A stretch of 64,000 nt of DNA from Macrococcus hajekii (GTDB taxonomy: Bacteria; Bacillota; Bacilli; Staphylococcales; Staphylococcaceae). This document shows positions 14,090 through 25,291 of this stretch, piece by piece. The stretch is from contig NZ_SCWE01000003.1 of NCBI RefSeq assembly GCF_004359505.1, forward strand, positions 1 to 64,000, in the 5' to 3' direction. The notes under the pieces were generated by a model. It made no database searches, was not told the origin of the DNA, and saw only the letters and a list, made by a program, of their open reading frames with translations. The stretch's first letter is position 1. Each line of letters starts with the position of its first letter. The translations under genes were made by a program, and so were the position numbers.

Positions 14090-14437
14090 ATGACCGACTT
14101 CGCGAGTAGATTAATCACATTAAGAAAAAATAGAGGTTACTCACTTGATGCGCTTACTGCTGAACTTAACAAAAAAGCTCCAAGCGATATGAAGTTTTCT
14201 AGAGCTTCTCTACATCGTTGGGAAAAAGGCGAAATTTCTCCATCATTAGATCATGCTAAAGTTATCGCTAACTTCTTTGGTGTAACGTTAAATCAGTTAG
14301 GCGGAATTGATGATATACAAGATACAAGTGAGTTAGATACAATCGCAGCTCACATTGATGATGATGTAACTGAAGAAGAAATGAAAGAGATTGTAGCTTT
14401 CATAAAAGGAATCAAAGCAGGTCATAAAAATAAATAG
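14090..14437 (+). CDS. CI-like phage repressor lacking a peptidase domain
   Basis: 115 residues from the ATG at 14090 (GAGAGG RBS; the in-frame ATG at 14072 is rejected). Helix-turn-helix 5-65 (FASRLITLRKNRGYSLDALTAEL, FSRASLHRWEKGEISPSLDH), then a short acidic helical tail. There is no S24 autocleavage domain; the next gene is an ImmA-type peptidase, so induction probably works as in ICEBs1 ImmR/ImmA, by proteolysis in trans rather than RecA-driven self-cleavage. That mechanism is inferred. Confidence 0.85.
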   Translation: MTDFASRLITLRKNRGYSLDALTAELNKKAPSDMKFSRASLHRWEKGEISPSLDHAKVIANFFGVTLNQLGGIDDIQDTSELDTIAAHIDDDVTEEEMKEIVAFIKGIKAGHKNK

Positions 14438-14456
14438 AGGGTCTACCGTAAGGGAG

Positions 14457-14930
14457 TTGATAGCTATAAATACTTACGAACAACTGGCAAGTATATCAGG
14501 ATTCAAATTGATTGAACGACCGATGCCAAAAAAGATGCCAGGATTGTATAAGAACGGAGTAATTTATCTTGATAAACAACTGTCTCCTGAAAAATCGGTA
14601 GAAATATTAGCGGAGGAAATTGGGCATCATTTTACCTCAGCTGGAGATATAACTGATTATTCTAAAATTGAAAACATGAAGCAGGAAGTCAGAGCTCGTC
14701 GTTTTGGGCATGAATTAATCATTACTTTCGATGGTTTAATTGAAGCTTGGTCTATTGGTGTTCACAATATATTTGAGATGGCTATACACTTCGGAGTTAC
14801 TGAAGAATATATTTTTGAAGCAATCGAACATTATAAACAAAGACACGGATTATCTACTATTCATGGTGATTATCTAATTAGATTTGATCCTTTGATGGTT
14901 TATAAATATAAAGATTTAAGGGGGGAATAA
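14457..14930 (+). CDS. ImmA/IrrE-family metallopeptidase (anti-repressor protease)
   Basis: 157 residues. The zinc motif reads EEIGHH within EILAEEIGHHFTSAGD, the Glu-for-His variant (usual HExxH) often seen in phage ImmA-like proteins. Acts, in relatives, by cleaving the paired repressor after DNA damage. The annotated TTG start touches the AAGGGAG, so a non-ATG start a few codons in is possible. Directly follows the repressor gene in one operon. Confidence 0.82.
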   Translation: MIAINTYEQLASISGFKLIERPMPKKMPGLYKNGVIYLDKQLSPEKSVEILAEEIGHHFTSAGDITDYSKIENMKQEVRARRFGHELIITFDGLIEAWSIGVHNIFEMAIHFGVTEEYIFEAIEHYKQRHGLSTIHGDYLIRFDPLMVYKYKDLRGE

Positions 14931-14933
14931 TTA

Positions 14934-15416
14934 ATGGGCAATTACACTGTTAAGGAGCAATGGAAGATTGGAATGAAAGAAAGTGAGTATGTAAAAACTT
15001 TATCATCTGATGAAAAGAAGTTATTCAAGTCTCTACCACGTCCACAAAGAGATGATTTAGTATGGACCTACATTAATGAGGGCACTGCTGAGTTGCCAAC
15101 GATTGATGATGCTGTCACTCAAGATGATTTAAAACACTCTAATTGGTTATCAAAACAAGGTATAAATAACCCAACTAAAGTAACTATGAATGCTATCCAC
15201 CCTTTAGTGAGTGATTCAAAATTAAATTCTTTTACAAATAACTGGGCCGCATTCACCACCTTAAGCATTGATAAGCAAGCCGTAATGAAATCTAATATAG
15301 TCCAACAAAAGCAAAACTACACTCTGATTGCTCAACAAGATGAAATTATTAAACAAAATAATGAAATTATAGATTTATTAAAAACTATTGCGCAAAATAG
15401 TCAGGAAGGTAACTAA
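14934..15416 (+). CDS. Unrecognised prophage protein in the lysogenic operon, 160 aa
   Basis: No family recognised. RBS AGGGGGGAATAATT precedes the ATG. Soluble; N-terminal two thirds polar/aromatic (LPRPQRDDLVWTYINEG...), last 45 residues a probable coiled coil (QQDEIIKQNNEIIDLLKTIAQ). Expressed from the repressor promoter, hence in the lysogen; the place where phages carry superinfection-immunity or host-benefit genes. Role unknown. Confidence 0.7.
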   Translation: MGNYTVKEQWKIGMKESEYVKTLSSDEKKLFKSLPRPQRDDLVWTYINEGTAELPTIDDAVTQDDLKHSNWLSKQGINNPTKVTMNAIHPLVSDSKLNSFTNNWAAFTTLSIDKQAVMKSNIVQQKQNYTLIAQQDEIIKQNNEIIDLLKTIAQNSQEGN

Positions 15417-15417
15417 T

Positions 15418-16071
15418 ATGAAAAAAGTTTTAGTATTAACATTGTCTTCTTTTGTACTACTTGCAGCATGTAATAATAGTGAGGTAAAAACAGAAAAGGA
15501 AACAAACGAAGAAAAAAAGAGTACTGAAAAAACTACTACCGAAATAGCGACTACTGAGAGACCAGCTACTAAAGAAGTAACTACTGAAACACCAACAACA
15601 GAAGCTGTTACAACTGAGCAAGCGACTACTGAAAATATTACAACAGAAATACCAACAACTGAACAAGCAGTGGTTGATTTCTATAACGTAACTGATCGTG
15701 GCACATTAGAAAGTATTGTATATGGCAATTATGATGAGGGCGATAAAATCATTGCTTATAAAAGTGCAGTGGAAAATGGCGTGATTCCACAAGGAAATGT
15801 TATGGAAGGATATGCTGCTAAAGCATATGAAAGTTCATTAAGAGTAGAATCCGGAGCAGAGACACCTGTATATGATGTTAACCCATCATCAAATCCTAAT
15901 TACGATTATCTGTTTAAAAGTAAATCAGAAGAGTCTACATCTAGCGAAGATGAATACCATGAACCTACACCTGAAGAAGCACAAGCAAATCTTGATCAGT
16001 TGCTTCAAGAAGGAACAATCACACAGCAAGAATATGATCAATGGTCTCAAGAAGTTCAACAAAATCAATAA
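15418..16071 (+). CDS. Thr-rich surface lipoprotein of the prophage (candidate superinfection exclusion)
   Basis: 217 residues from the ATG at 15418 (AGGAAGGT RBS). Signal peptide with lipobox LLAAC (Cys about residue 18), a spacer of repeated TTE/TTEx units (about 35-85), a globular region (VVDFYNVTDRGTLESIVYG...) and a C-terminal SHOCT-like helical motif (LDQLLQEGTITQQEYDQW). Position between repressor and integrase matches lipoprotein Ltp of S. thermophilus phage TP-J34, which blocks DNA entry of other phages. Functional parallel is inference; sequence similarity to Ltp is not evident to me. Confidence 0.75.
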   Translation: MKKVLVLTLSSFVLLAACNNSEVKTEKETNEEKKSTEKTTTEIATTERPATKEVTTETPTTEAVTTEQATTENITTEIPTTEQAVVDFYNVTDRGTLESIVYGNYDEGDKIIAYKSAVENGVIPQGNVMEGYAAKAYESSLRVESGAETPVYDVNPSSNPNYDYLFKSKSEESTSSEDEYHEPTPEEAQANLDQLLQEGTITQQEYDQWSQEVQQNQ

Positions 16072-16097
16072 GGGTTAATTAATACCCTTATTTTTTT
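16070..16097 (+). terminator. Terminator of the lysogenic operon
   Basis: AAGGGT-TAATTAAT-ACCCTT followed by ATTTTTTT, overlapping the lipoprotein stop codon. Confidence 0.85.
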
Positions 16098-16127
16098 ACA
16101 CCATTTTTCAGAAAAAGGAGTCATTTT

Positions 16128-17177
16128 ATGATTAACTATACCGTTTCGAAAAGACAGAATAAGAAATCGTTCAGCTGGATGTATGATATAAAACACCCTT
16201 CTTTCAAAAACGGAAAAGAAAGAAAAGCTGGATTTAAAACAAAGAGTGAAGCAAATGCTGCAGCCCTTGAAATTATTCGTCAGCTACAAGATGGGCAACT
16301 TGTTAGAAACGAAAAAACATTTGAAGCATATTACATTGACTGGCTTGAGATAAAAAACAAGAAGACTGTAGCTGAAAAACAGTACTACTGGTACGAACGT
16401 TCTTTAAAATTATTTAAAGAATACTTTGGGAATAACATGTTAGTAAAAAATATAAAGAGATCTGAATATCAGAAATTTTTAAATCAGTATGGAAAAGGCA
16501 GATCGACTGAAACAGTCAGGAAAGTTCATGGATGTATTTCTCCTTGTCTAAGAGATGCTGTATATGATGGTTATCTATCAAAAGATCCGACATATCAAAT
16601 TGATGTTAAAGGCACTAAAAAACCTAAATCTGAAGAAGCAAAGTATATGACTATAGAACAGTATGAGGGTATGCTCGCATATTTTAAAACACGAGAAGAA
16701 ATGAGTTATGTATTTCTTTATTTGATGGCTATTACTGGTGCACGTTTCAGCGATATGATTAATATGACACTCGCTGATCTGAATAAGGCCCCTGGAATCA
16801 TTCATCTGCCCGGTACCAAAACAAGTAATTCACCCCGTGATGTTGAAGTCAGTCAGAAAGATATTACAGCCCTTAATACAAAGATTGCACAGCTGCCAAG
16901 GCACATAGATGGCAGACTATTTCATTTGAGCCATACTGCAGTCAAGAAAGCATTTAATCACACTAAGAAACAAATCAACCTTAACGATGAGAAAATAACA
17001 CCCTATGCCTTACGTCATACTCATACTTCATATCTACTAAGCAAGGGTATACCGATTGAATATATCTCCAAACGATTAGGACACTCAACCATCTCAATCA
17101 CCCTCGATATTTACACTCATTTACTCGATGAGCATAAAAAAGAACAGGGCCAAAAAGTGAGAGAAATATTCTCTTGA
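16128..17177 (+). CDS. int: Tyrosine-recombinase phage integrase
   Basis: 349 residues. AP2-like N-terminal arm-binding region, SAM-like core-binding domain (about 60-155) and catalytic domain with Arg206 (TGARFSD), Arg296 (YALRHTHTS), His319 (LGHS) and Tyr329 (DIYTH). Box II has Tyr in place of the common first His. Ends 53 bp from ssrA, so it integrates at the tmRNA gene, a common site for this family. Preceded by a terminator, so expression in the lysogen is probably low. Confidence 0.95.
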   Translation: MINYTVSKRQNKKSFSWMYDIKHPSFKNGKERKAGFKTKSEANAAALEIIRQLQDGQLVRNEKTFEAYYIDWLEIKNKKTVAEKQYYWYERSLKLFKEYFGNNMLVKNIKRSEYQKFLNQYGKGRSTETVRKVHGCISPCLRDAVYDGYLSKDPTYQIDVKGTKKPKSEEAKYMTIEQYEGMLAYFKTREEMSYVFLYLMAITGARFSDMINMTLADLNKAPGIIHLPGTKTSNSPRDVEVSQKDITALNTKIAQLPRHIDGRLFHLSHTAVKKAFNHTKKQINLNDEKITPYALRHTHTSYLLSKGIPIEYISKRLGHSTISITLDIYTHLLDEHKKEQGQKVREIFS

Positions 17178-17200
17178 CACTTTTTAGACACCTGTTGTTT

Positions 17201-17221
17201 AAAAACCCCGATATACAAGGT
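17201..17221 (-). terminator. Terminator of ssrA, on the phage side of the junction
   Basis: Minus strand ACCTTG-TATAT-CGGGGT (two G-T pairs) followed by TTTTT, starting 9 nt past the tmRNA CCA end. Confidence 0.55.
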
Positions 17222-17262
17222 CTGAAATATGGAGACGGCGGGAGTCGAACCCGCGTCCAGAG
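17222..17262. other. Probable prophage attachment junction at the ssrA 3' end
   Basis: The integrase gene faces the 3' end of tmRNA, which is intact through CCA. Elements at this site recombine in the acceptor/T-arm part of ssrA and restore it. The second att copy must lie off the left edge, so the core cannot be delimited here. Confidence 0.55.
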
Positions 17263-17584
17263 ATCCTGCAATTGATACTTCTACGTGCGTAGTCGCATTG
17301 TTAAGGTTTCACCATTAAGCTGACAATGGACAACCTACTTAATGGCTAGCCCGATTAATCTCTTCTGTTCAGACTCCAGGCGGAAGTGAACAGCGTATCC
17401 TACTAAAGTTGAACCTCTACATCAGGCACATAGGCGATGCTTGAGAGAGGTGCAGAGTGCGATTAGGCAGCTACTGCGAAATTGTTAGTTTTGCCAGTTA
17501 TTATAACTGTTGTGTTGATGCGGAGACAGCCCTCCGGCACGCTATACCAACCCAAGTGACCCCTGTCGAATCCGTAACGCCCCC
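17230..17584 (-). ncRNA. ssrA: tmRNA (transfer-messenger RNA)
   Basis: About 355 nt on the minus strand. 5' end GGGGGCGTTACGGATTCGAC and 3' end GGGTTCGACTCCCGCC...CCA form the tRNA-Ala-like half. The tag frame (17495-17463) reads GKTNNFAVAA-stop, following the resume Ala. Together with SmpB, encoded just upstream, it rescues stalled ribosomes and marks the products for ClpP-type proteases. The prophage is inserted at its 3' end. Confidence 0.95.
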
Positions 17585-17600
17585 AGGATAATAAATCGTT

Positions 17601-17629
17601 ATTTTAACTAGCACCATATAATATAACAA
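17601..17629 (-). promoter_or_regulatory. ssrA promoter
   Basis: Minus strand -35 TTGTTA (17629-17624), 17-bp spacer, -10 TAAAAT (17606-17601), about 16 nt before the mature 5' end. Confidence 0.5.
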
Positions 17630-17641
17630 ATTGAGAAGTGA

Positions 17642-17662
17642 GGTGCAAATAAATTGCACCTA
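17642..17662. terminator. Inverted repeat between smpB and ssrA
   Basis: AGGTGCAA-ATAAA-TTGCACCT, a perfect 8-bp stem 6 nt after the smpB stop. The T-run is poor, so it may be a weak terminator or processing hairpin. Confidence 0.5.
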
Positions 17663-17667
17663 TTCTC

Positions 17668-18129
17668 TTAGTATTTGCCTTTTAGCGCTCTATCCATCTC
17701 ACGTTTTGCTTCTTTAGCTTTTAATGTATGACGTTTATCATAGTCTTTTTTACCTTTAGCAAGTCCGAGAAGCATCTTACAATAGCCGTTTTTAATATAC
17801 AGTTTAAGTGGTATGAGTGCATAGCCTTTTTCTCTTGTTTCACCGAACAGTTTGTCAATCTGCTTGCGCTTGAGTAGCAGCTTGCGTGTACGAAGTGGAT
17901 CATGATTAAAACGGTTTCCTTCTTCGTAAGGTGCGATATGCATATTGTAGACATACATTTCGCCTTGATAGACACGGGCATAGGAATCACGAAGATTCGC
18001 ACTGCCTCGTCTGATTGATTTGATTTCCGTACCTTTAAGTTCAATACCCGCTTCTATTGTTTCTTCTATCGTATAGTCATGACTCGCTTTTCTATTCTGT
18101 GCGAGCGTTTTGCCATCACCTTTTGGCAT
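17668..18129 (-). CDS. smpB: SsrA-binding protein SmpB
   Basis: 153 residues from the ATG at 18129 (GAGGTGAGATTA RBS). Family signatures: [11 protein letters not shown] at the N terminus, [24 protein letters not shown] and the basic C-terminal tail [27 protein letters not shown] that enters the empty mRNA channel. Binds tmRNA and delivers it to stalled ribosomes. Downstream of rnr and upstream of ssrA, the usual Firmicutes arrangement. Confidence 0.97.
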   Translation of the reverse strand: MPKGDGKTLAQNRKASHDYTIEETIEAGIELKGTEIKSIRRGSANLRDSYARVYQGEMYVYNMHIAPYEEGNRFNHDPLRTRKLLLKRKQIDKLFGETREKGYALIPLKLYIKNGYCKMLLGLAKGKKDYDKRHTLKAKEAKREMDRALKGKY

Positions 18130-18140
18130 TAATCTCACCT

Positions 18141-20429
18141 CTATTTCTTCTTGCCACGTCCTGCATTTTTCACTGTTTTTGATTTGTAGAAGGGCTTTTT
18201 ATCTTTATTGTTATGGCCACGACCTTTACCGCGACCTTTGTTACCACTGTCACTGCGTCCTTCTTTTTTCTCTGTACGTATTACTGTACCGCGTGATTTA
18301 CGTTCAACTGATCTAGGCTCCATGCCGACGATGCTGAAATCAATCTTACGTTCATCGACATTGACACTTAATACTTTGATTTTTACTTTATCACCAATGC
18401 GGAAGACTTTTGCTGTCTTTTCACCAATGAGTGCCATCTGACGTTCATCAAAATTATAGTAATCATCTGTCATATTTGTGTTATGAACCATACCTTCAAT
18501 TGTATTTTTCAGTTCCACGAACATTCCGAAGTTGGCTACTGATGAGATAATACCTTCGTATTCCTCTCCCACATGCTGTAACATATACTCCGCCTTCTTC
18601 AGATCATCTGTATCGCGTTCTGCATCAACGGCACGTCGTTCACGTTTAGATGTATGGTCACTGATTTCAACAAGCATCTCTTCCCACTGATCCTGCGCCT
18701 GTTCATCCATTAATTTTTCAATCAAATATTTACGGATAAGGCGATGAACGATTAAGTCAGGATAACGACGGATCGGTGATGTGAAGTGTGTATAATATTG
18801 TGCTGATAAACCGAAGTGACCTAGAGACTGCTCTGAATACTTCGCCTGCTGCATACTGCGGAGCATCAGTGTTGAAATCACCATTTCCTCAGGCTTTCCT
18901 TTAATCTCTTTAGCAATCGTCTGAAGCGTCTTAGGATGAATATCCTCTGTCCCACCACGAACAAGAATACCGAAGTTGGCTATAAATTCAAAGAAACGCT
19001 TGATTTTATCTGCTTTCGGTTCTTCATGAATACGATAAATGAACGGTACTTTCATCTGATGGAAATGCTCTGCCACTGTTTCATTGGCTGCCAGCATAAA
19101 CGATTCAATGAGTCGTTCACCTTTACCACGCTCGCGAATCGCAACGTCATAAGGAACGCCGTCATCATTAACAAGAATTTTTGCTTCCTTGAAATCAAAG
19201 TCTACCTCTCCGCGACGTTTACGCATTGAAGCCAGAATAGTATTCAAGCTCTGTGCATCTTCAATCATCGGTACGATATGGGCATATTTATCGCGAAGCT
19301 CTTTATTACCATCCAGTATTTCATTAACATCTGTATAAGTCATCCGTTCATCTGAGTAAATGACACTGTCAAAAATATCATGCCGTACCACTTTACCTGA
19401 TGGATTAATTTCCATCTCACAGCTTAGTGTAAGGCGGTCTGCATGAGGATTTAAAGAACAGATACCGTTAGATAGACGATGCGGAATCATCGGAATAACA
19501 CGGTCTACTAAATAGACACTTGTGCCTCGCTCATAGGCTTCACGGTCCAGTGCTGAACCTTCAGTTACATAATGACTGACATCCGCAATACTGACCGTCA
19601 GGATATAGTTCTCACCTTTACGTTCAATACTGATCGCATCATCTAAATCTTTTGCATCTGCACCATCAATTGTAATAGTCAGTTTATTACGCAGATCGCG
19701 TCGTCCTTTAATTTCACTTTCACTGATCGCATCCGGCACTTGCTCTGCTTCTTTAATCGCATCTGGAGCAAAGTCAATATTGATGCCGTGCTGATAGATG
19801 ATAGATAAAATATCAACACCTGGATCATTTTTATGTCCAAGAATTGCAGTGACATGTCCTTCCGGATTGCTTGTGCCATCTGGATAGGCAGTCAGTTCAA
19901 CAAGTACTTTATGCCCTTCAACTGCTCCTAGATTACGGTTTTTAGGAATGAAAATATCCTGTGTAATTCTTTTATCATCCGGTAGAACGAAACCAAAGTG
20001 TTTTGCTTCTGTATAAGTACCGACAACCTGAGTGATGGCACGTTCTTTAATTTCCTTGATGACACCTTCCTCGCGTCCATCACGCCCTTTGGATACTTTG
20101 ACGACAACCGTGTCGCCGTCCATCGCCTGGTTAATCGCATTCGGTGGGATGAAGATATCTTCCACACCCTCGGTTAAAGGACGTACAAAGGCAAATCCTT
20201 TTTTATTCTGGCTGATGATTCCTTCAACAAGGTCAGAGTCATTCAGCATATAACGGTCTTCTTTTGTCCGTTTAATCTTTCCTTTTTGTTCAAGTTCTAC
20301 GAGCTCTTTAACAAGTGCTTTAAATTCATCTGCAGTCGTTAGGTTCAGCAGTTGTTCAATCTCATTGATTGACAATACCTCATTTTTTCTCGTCTGAAAT
20401 ATCGTTAATAGTTCATTTGTAAATGTCAT
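18141..20429 (-). CDS. rnr: Ribonuclease R
   Basis: 762 residues: N-terminal helix-turn-helix and cold-shock domains, RNB catalytic domain with [16 protein letters not shown] (acidic cluster binding Mg) around 255-270, an S1 domain (about 615-700) and a Lys/Arg/Gly-rich tail. A 3'-5' exoribonuclease that degrades structured RNA and works with tmRNA-SmpB on non-stop mRNAs, which explains the linkage. RBS AAAGGAGAAGGCT. Confidence 0.97.
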   Translation of the reverse strand: MTFTNELLTIFQTRKNEVLSINEIEQLLNLTTADEFKALVKELVELEQKGKIKRTKEDRYMLNDSDLVEGIISQNKKGFAFVRPLTEGVEDIFIPPNAINQAMDGDTVVVKVSKGRDGREEGVIKEIKERAITQVVGTYTEAKHFGFVLPDDKRITQDIFIPKNRNLGAVEGHKVLVELTAYPDGTSNPEGHVTAILGHKNDPGVDILSIIYQHGINIDFAPDAIKEAEQVPDAISESEIKGRRDLRNKLTITIDGADAKDLDDAISIERKGENYILTVSIADVSHYVTEGSALDREAYERGTSVYLVDRVIPMIPHRLSNGICSLNPHADRLTLSCEMEINPSGKVVRHDIFDSVIYSDERMTYTDVNEILDGNKELRDKYAHIVPMIEDAQSLNTILASMRKRRGEVDFDFKEAKILVNDDGVPYDVAIRERGKGERLIESFMLAANETVAEHFHQMKVPFIYRIHEEPKADKIKRFFEFIANFGILVRGGTEDIHPKTLQTIAKEIKGKPEEMVISTLMLRSMQQAKYSEQSLGHFGLSAQYYTHFTSPIRRYPDLIVHRLIRKYLIEKLMDEQAQDQWEEMLVEISDHTSKRERRAVDAERDTDDLKKAEYMLQHVGEEYEGIISSVANFGMFVELKNTIEGMVHNTNMTDDYYNFDERQMALIGEKTAKVFRIGDKVKIKVLSVNVDERKIDFSIVGMEPRSVERKSRGTVIRTEKKEGRSDSGNKGRGKGRGHNNKDKKPFYKSKTVKNAGRGKKK

Positions 20430-20444
20430 AGCCTTCTCCTTTCG

Positions 20445-21185
20445 TTAGTGAGACCATTCAAGCTCTTCAAGAAATGCATAATAATCTTCAAAGAGCTGTT
20501 CTTTTTCCTTATCTATTGTAATGACGTGACCTGACTGTTCATACCAGTGAATTTCCTTCACGTCGCTTGAAGCCTCATTATAAATGATGTTAGCAGAATC
20601 TGGATTAATCATTGTGTCCAGTTTACCTTGGGCGACAAAAAGAGGTGCGAATACATTATCTACAGACTCTCTGACTTTAACGATTGTCTCCTGTAAGTCT
20701 TCAAGTAATGCTGTCGGATGAAACGCACTCATCTCACGGTCAATCTGTGCCGCATCTTTACCTTCACGTTTCTTAAACTCACGCGCATATTCCAGCACAC
20801 CTTCAAACATATTGCCAGTCGTTTTAATATGCATCGGTGAACACATCGTCGCTACGCTATTTATATCGCGATGCTGACTGAGGCGAAGTGCAAAATCGCC
20901 ACCTAATGACAGACCTGCCACTGCAATATCTTCATAGCCTTTTTGTTTGAGGAAGTCATACGCTTCGAGAACCTGACCCCACCAGATATGAGGACTGGAC
21001 TGAAGCAGTTCTTCTGGAGGTACACCGTGCCCTTCATAATGGGGTGCATAAGACGTATACCCTTTCTTCTGTAAAAATCGTCCTAACTGTCTGACATCAG
21101 AAGAATTACCGGTAAAGCCGTGTAGTAATAATACTGCACGAGGTCCCTCCTCAAATAAAAATGGTTCAGGTAATCGAATTTTCAT
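20445..21185 (-). CDS. est: Carboxylesterase / monoacylglycerol lipase-like hydrolase
   Basis: 246 residues from the ATG at 21185 (AAGGAGT, 7-nt spacing). Alpha/beta hydrolase: oxyanion segment [12 protein letters not shown], nucleophile Ser in GLSLGG, catalytic Asp near LDTMINPD and His in QSGHVI. Matches the Est30-type carboxylesterases of Bacillaceae, found between secG and rnr in this order. Cytoplasmic; physiological substrate unknown. Confidence 0.92.
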   Translation of the reverse strand: MKIRLPEPFLFEEGPRAVLLLHGFTGNSSDVRQLGRFLQKKGYTSYAPHYEGHGVPPEELLQSSPHIWWGQVLEAYDFLKQKGYEDIAVAGLSLGGDFALRLSQHRDINSVATMCSPMHIKTTGNMFEGVLEYAREFKKREGKDAAQIDREMSAFHPTALLEDLQETIVKVRESVDNVFAPLFVAQGKLDTMINPDSANIIYNEASSDVKEIHWYEQSGHVITIDKEKEQLFEDYYAFLEELEWSH

Positions 21186-21244
21186 GATCATAACTCCTTT
21201 TCACCTATTACTTCTATTGTATGTGTTTTTTATTGCTAATCAAA

Positions 21245-21272
21245 ATAAAAAAGCCCGGGATGCACCGGACTT
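21245..21272 (-). terminator. Terminator after secG
   Basis: Minus strand AAGTCCGG-TGCAT-CCCGGGCTT with TTTTTATTTT. Confidence 0.8.
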
Positions 21273-21277
21273 ATCAT

Positions 21278-21511
21278 CTACAGTTTAAAATAAGTTAATG
21301 CCAGCATAATAATAAAGAAGAGTACTGACAGAACAATTGTCGTACGCAGTAATATTAAATCAACACCGCGTGTTTTCTGCTTGCCGAATAATGTCTCAGC
21401 TCCACCACTGATGGCGCCAGATAAACCATTACTTTTACCTTCCTGCAGTAAAACAACTGTTATAAGTGCGATACAGACAATAACTAAAAGAATCGTAAGT
21501 GCAGTATGCAT
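21278..21511 (-). CDS. secG: Preprotein translocase subunit SecG
   Basis: 77 residues with two membrane helices (3-22 and about 52-74) joined by the conserved [21 protein letters not shown] loop. Part of the SecYEG channel; aids protein export. RBS GGAGGACC. Followed by its own terminator, separate from est-rnr. Confidence 0.95.
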   Translation of the reverse strand: MHTALTILLVIVCIALITVVLLQEGKSNGLSGAISGGAETLFGKQKTRGVDLILLRTTIVLSVLFFIIMLALTYFKL

Positions 21512-21571
21512 AGAGGGTCCTCCTACTAATAATCACTCGTATCATTTTACCATGAAAAAGAAAAAAAAGAA

Positions 21572-21607
21572 ATAACAACAAAAGAAGACACGGCGTCCCG
21601 TGTCTTC
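21572..21607 (-). terminator. Terminator of the glycolytic operon after eno
   Basis: Minus strand GAAGACACGG-GACG-CCGTGTCTTC followed by TTTTGTTGTT. Confidence 0.85.
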
Positions 21608-21619
21608 TCTCTCTAAAAA

Positions 21620-22978
<1,359 letters not shown>

Positions 22979-22996
22979 TTAATCAACTAATATCAT

Positions 22997-24528
22997 TTAC
23001 TTGATGATCAGTGATTCTCCTGTCATTTCAACAGGCTGCTCCACTTCCATCATATCGAGTAACGTTGGTGCAAGGTCAGCGAGACGACCGCCCTCGCGTA
23101 ACTTAACAGCTTCATCTGTTACAATCACTGGCACCGGATTAGTTGTATGGGCCGTCATCGGCTGATCATCCATCGTAATCACTTCATCAGAGTTACCATG
23201 ATCGGCCGTAATGATAGCACGACCTCCGAGCTCAATAATACGGTCGACAACTTCTCCCAGACACTCGTCTACCGCTTCAATCGCTTTAATTGTCGGTTCG
23301 AGTTTGCCGCTATGACCGACCATATCAGGATTTGCAAAATTCAGGATCACTAGGTCAAGGTCTTTTTTATCAAGTTCTGAAAGGAGAGCATCTTTCACTT
23401 CGTAAGCACTCATTTCAGGCTTCAGATCATATGTTGCTACTTTCGGTGAGTTAATGAGGACACGACGTTCACCATCGAACTCTTCATTACGTCCACCGCT
23501 CATAAAATAAGTAACATGCGGGTATTTCTCTGTTTCAGCGATTCGAAGCTGCTTTTTACCTGCATTCGCTGCCACTTCTCCTATTGTATTGACTAAATTC
23601 TCTTTTTCAAAGACGACGTCTGCTTTAATGTTGTCGCTGTATTTTGTGAAAGTGACAAACTGAATACCAATCAGTCTGCGCTCCATCTCAAAACCAACAA
23701 ACTCTTCATTTGTGTAGACTTCTGATAATTGAGCTGCACGGTCTGGACGGAAGTTAAAGAAAATCATACTGTCTCCGTCATTAACACCTGTATTCTCGTG
23801 TTTACCGGATGAATCTTTGACGACAAACGGGATAACAAACTCATCGGTCACCCCTTCTGCATAACTTGCTTTTACACCTTCTGCTGCTGTCTGATATTCC
23901 TTACCTTTACCGTAAGTCAGCGCCTCATAAGCAAGCTGTTCACGTTCCCAGCGTTTGTCACGGTCCATTGCATAATAACGTCCTGAAACAGATGCAAACT
24001 GTCCGATACCTAGTTCTTTGAATTTCTTCTCTGTTTCTTCAATATACTGAAGAGCTGTTTCCTGTCCTACATCACGTCCATCAAGGAAAGCATGAACATA
24101 AACACAATCAAGTCCTTGCTGCTTTGCCATCTCAAGCAAGGCAAAAACATGGTGATAGTGACTGTGCACACCACCGTCTGATAACAGTCCCATTAAATGC
24201 AGTGTACTATTATGCTCTTTAACATGCTGCATGCTTTTAAGCAAGACTTCATTATCAAAGAAATCTCCGTCTTTAATAGATTTATTAATACGTGTCAGAC
24301 TCTGGTAGACAATGCGGCCTGCGCCGATATTTAAATGTCCTACTTCTGAGTTGCCCATCTGCCCCTCAGGCAGTCCTACATCAAGTCCGCATGCCATCAA
24401 CTGGTTGTGCGGATATTGATTGTAATAGCGATCAAAATTAGGTTTATATGCCTGCTTAACTGCATTCCCTTTTTCTTCATCGCGATTAGCAAAACCATCT
24501 AAAATAATAAGTGCTGTCGGTTGCGTCA

Positions 24529-24529
<1 letters not shown>
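22997..24529 (-). CDS. gpmI: 2,3-bisphosphoglycerate-independent phosphoglycerate mutase
   Basis: 510 residues. Alkaline-phosphatase-like fold with metal ligands DGF (11-13), catalytic Ser61 in [14 protein letters not shown], and [20 protein letters not shown] in the C-terminal half. Interconverts 3- and 2-phosphoglycerate using Mn2+. Start overlaps the tpiA stop (TAATG). Confidence 0.98.
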
Positions 24530-25281
<752 letters not shown>

Positions 25282-25291
25282 CTATCCGCTC

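Noticed and set aside
15457-15666. 69-codon Cys/Phe/Ser-rich frame opposite the lipoprotein
   Set aside because: Artifact of the Thr/Glu repeat codons read on the other strand.
15535-15670. Possible CRISPR-like or VNTR array in the lipoprotein gene
   Set aside because: The short ACTACTGA-type repeats are irregular and in frame, encoding TTE units; no spacers.
21539-21580. A/T homopolymer run between secG and eno as a mobile-element scar
   Set aside because: Explained by the eno terminator tract and AT-rich spacer; no flanking repeats.
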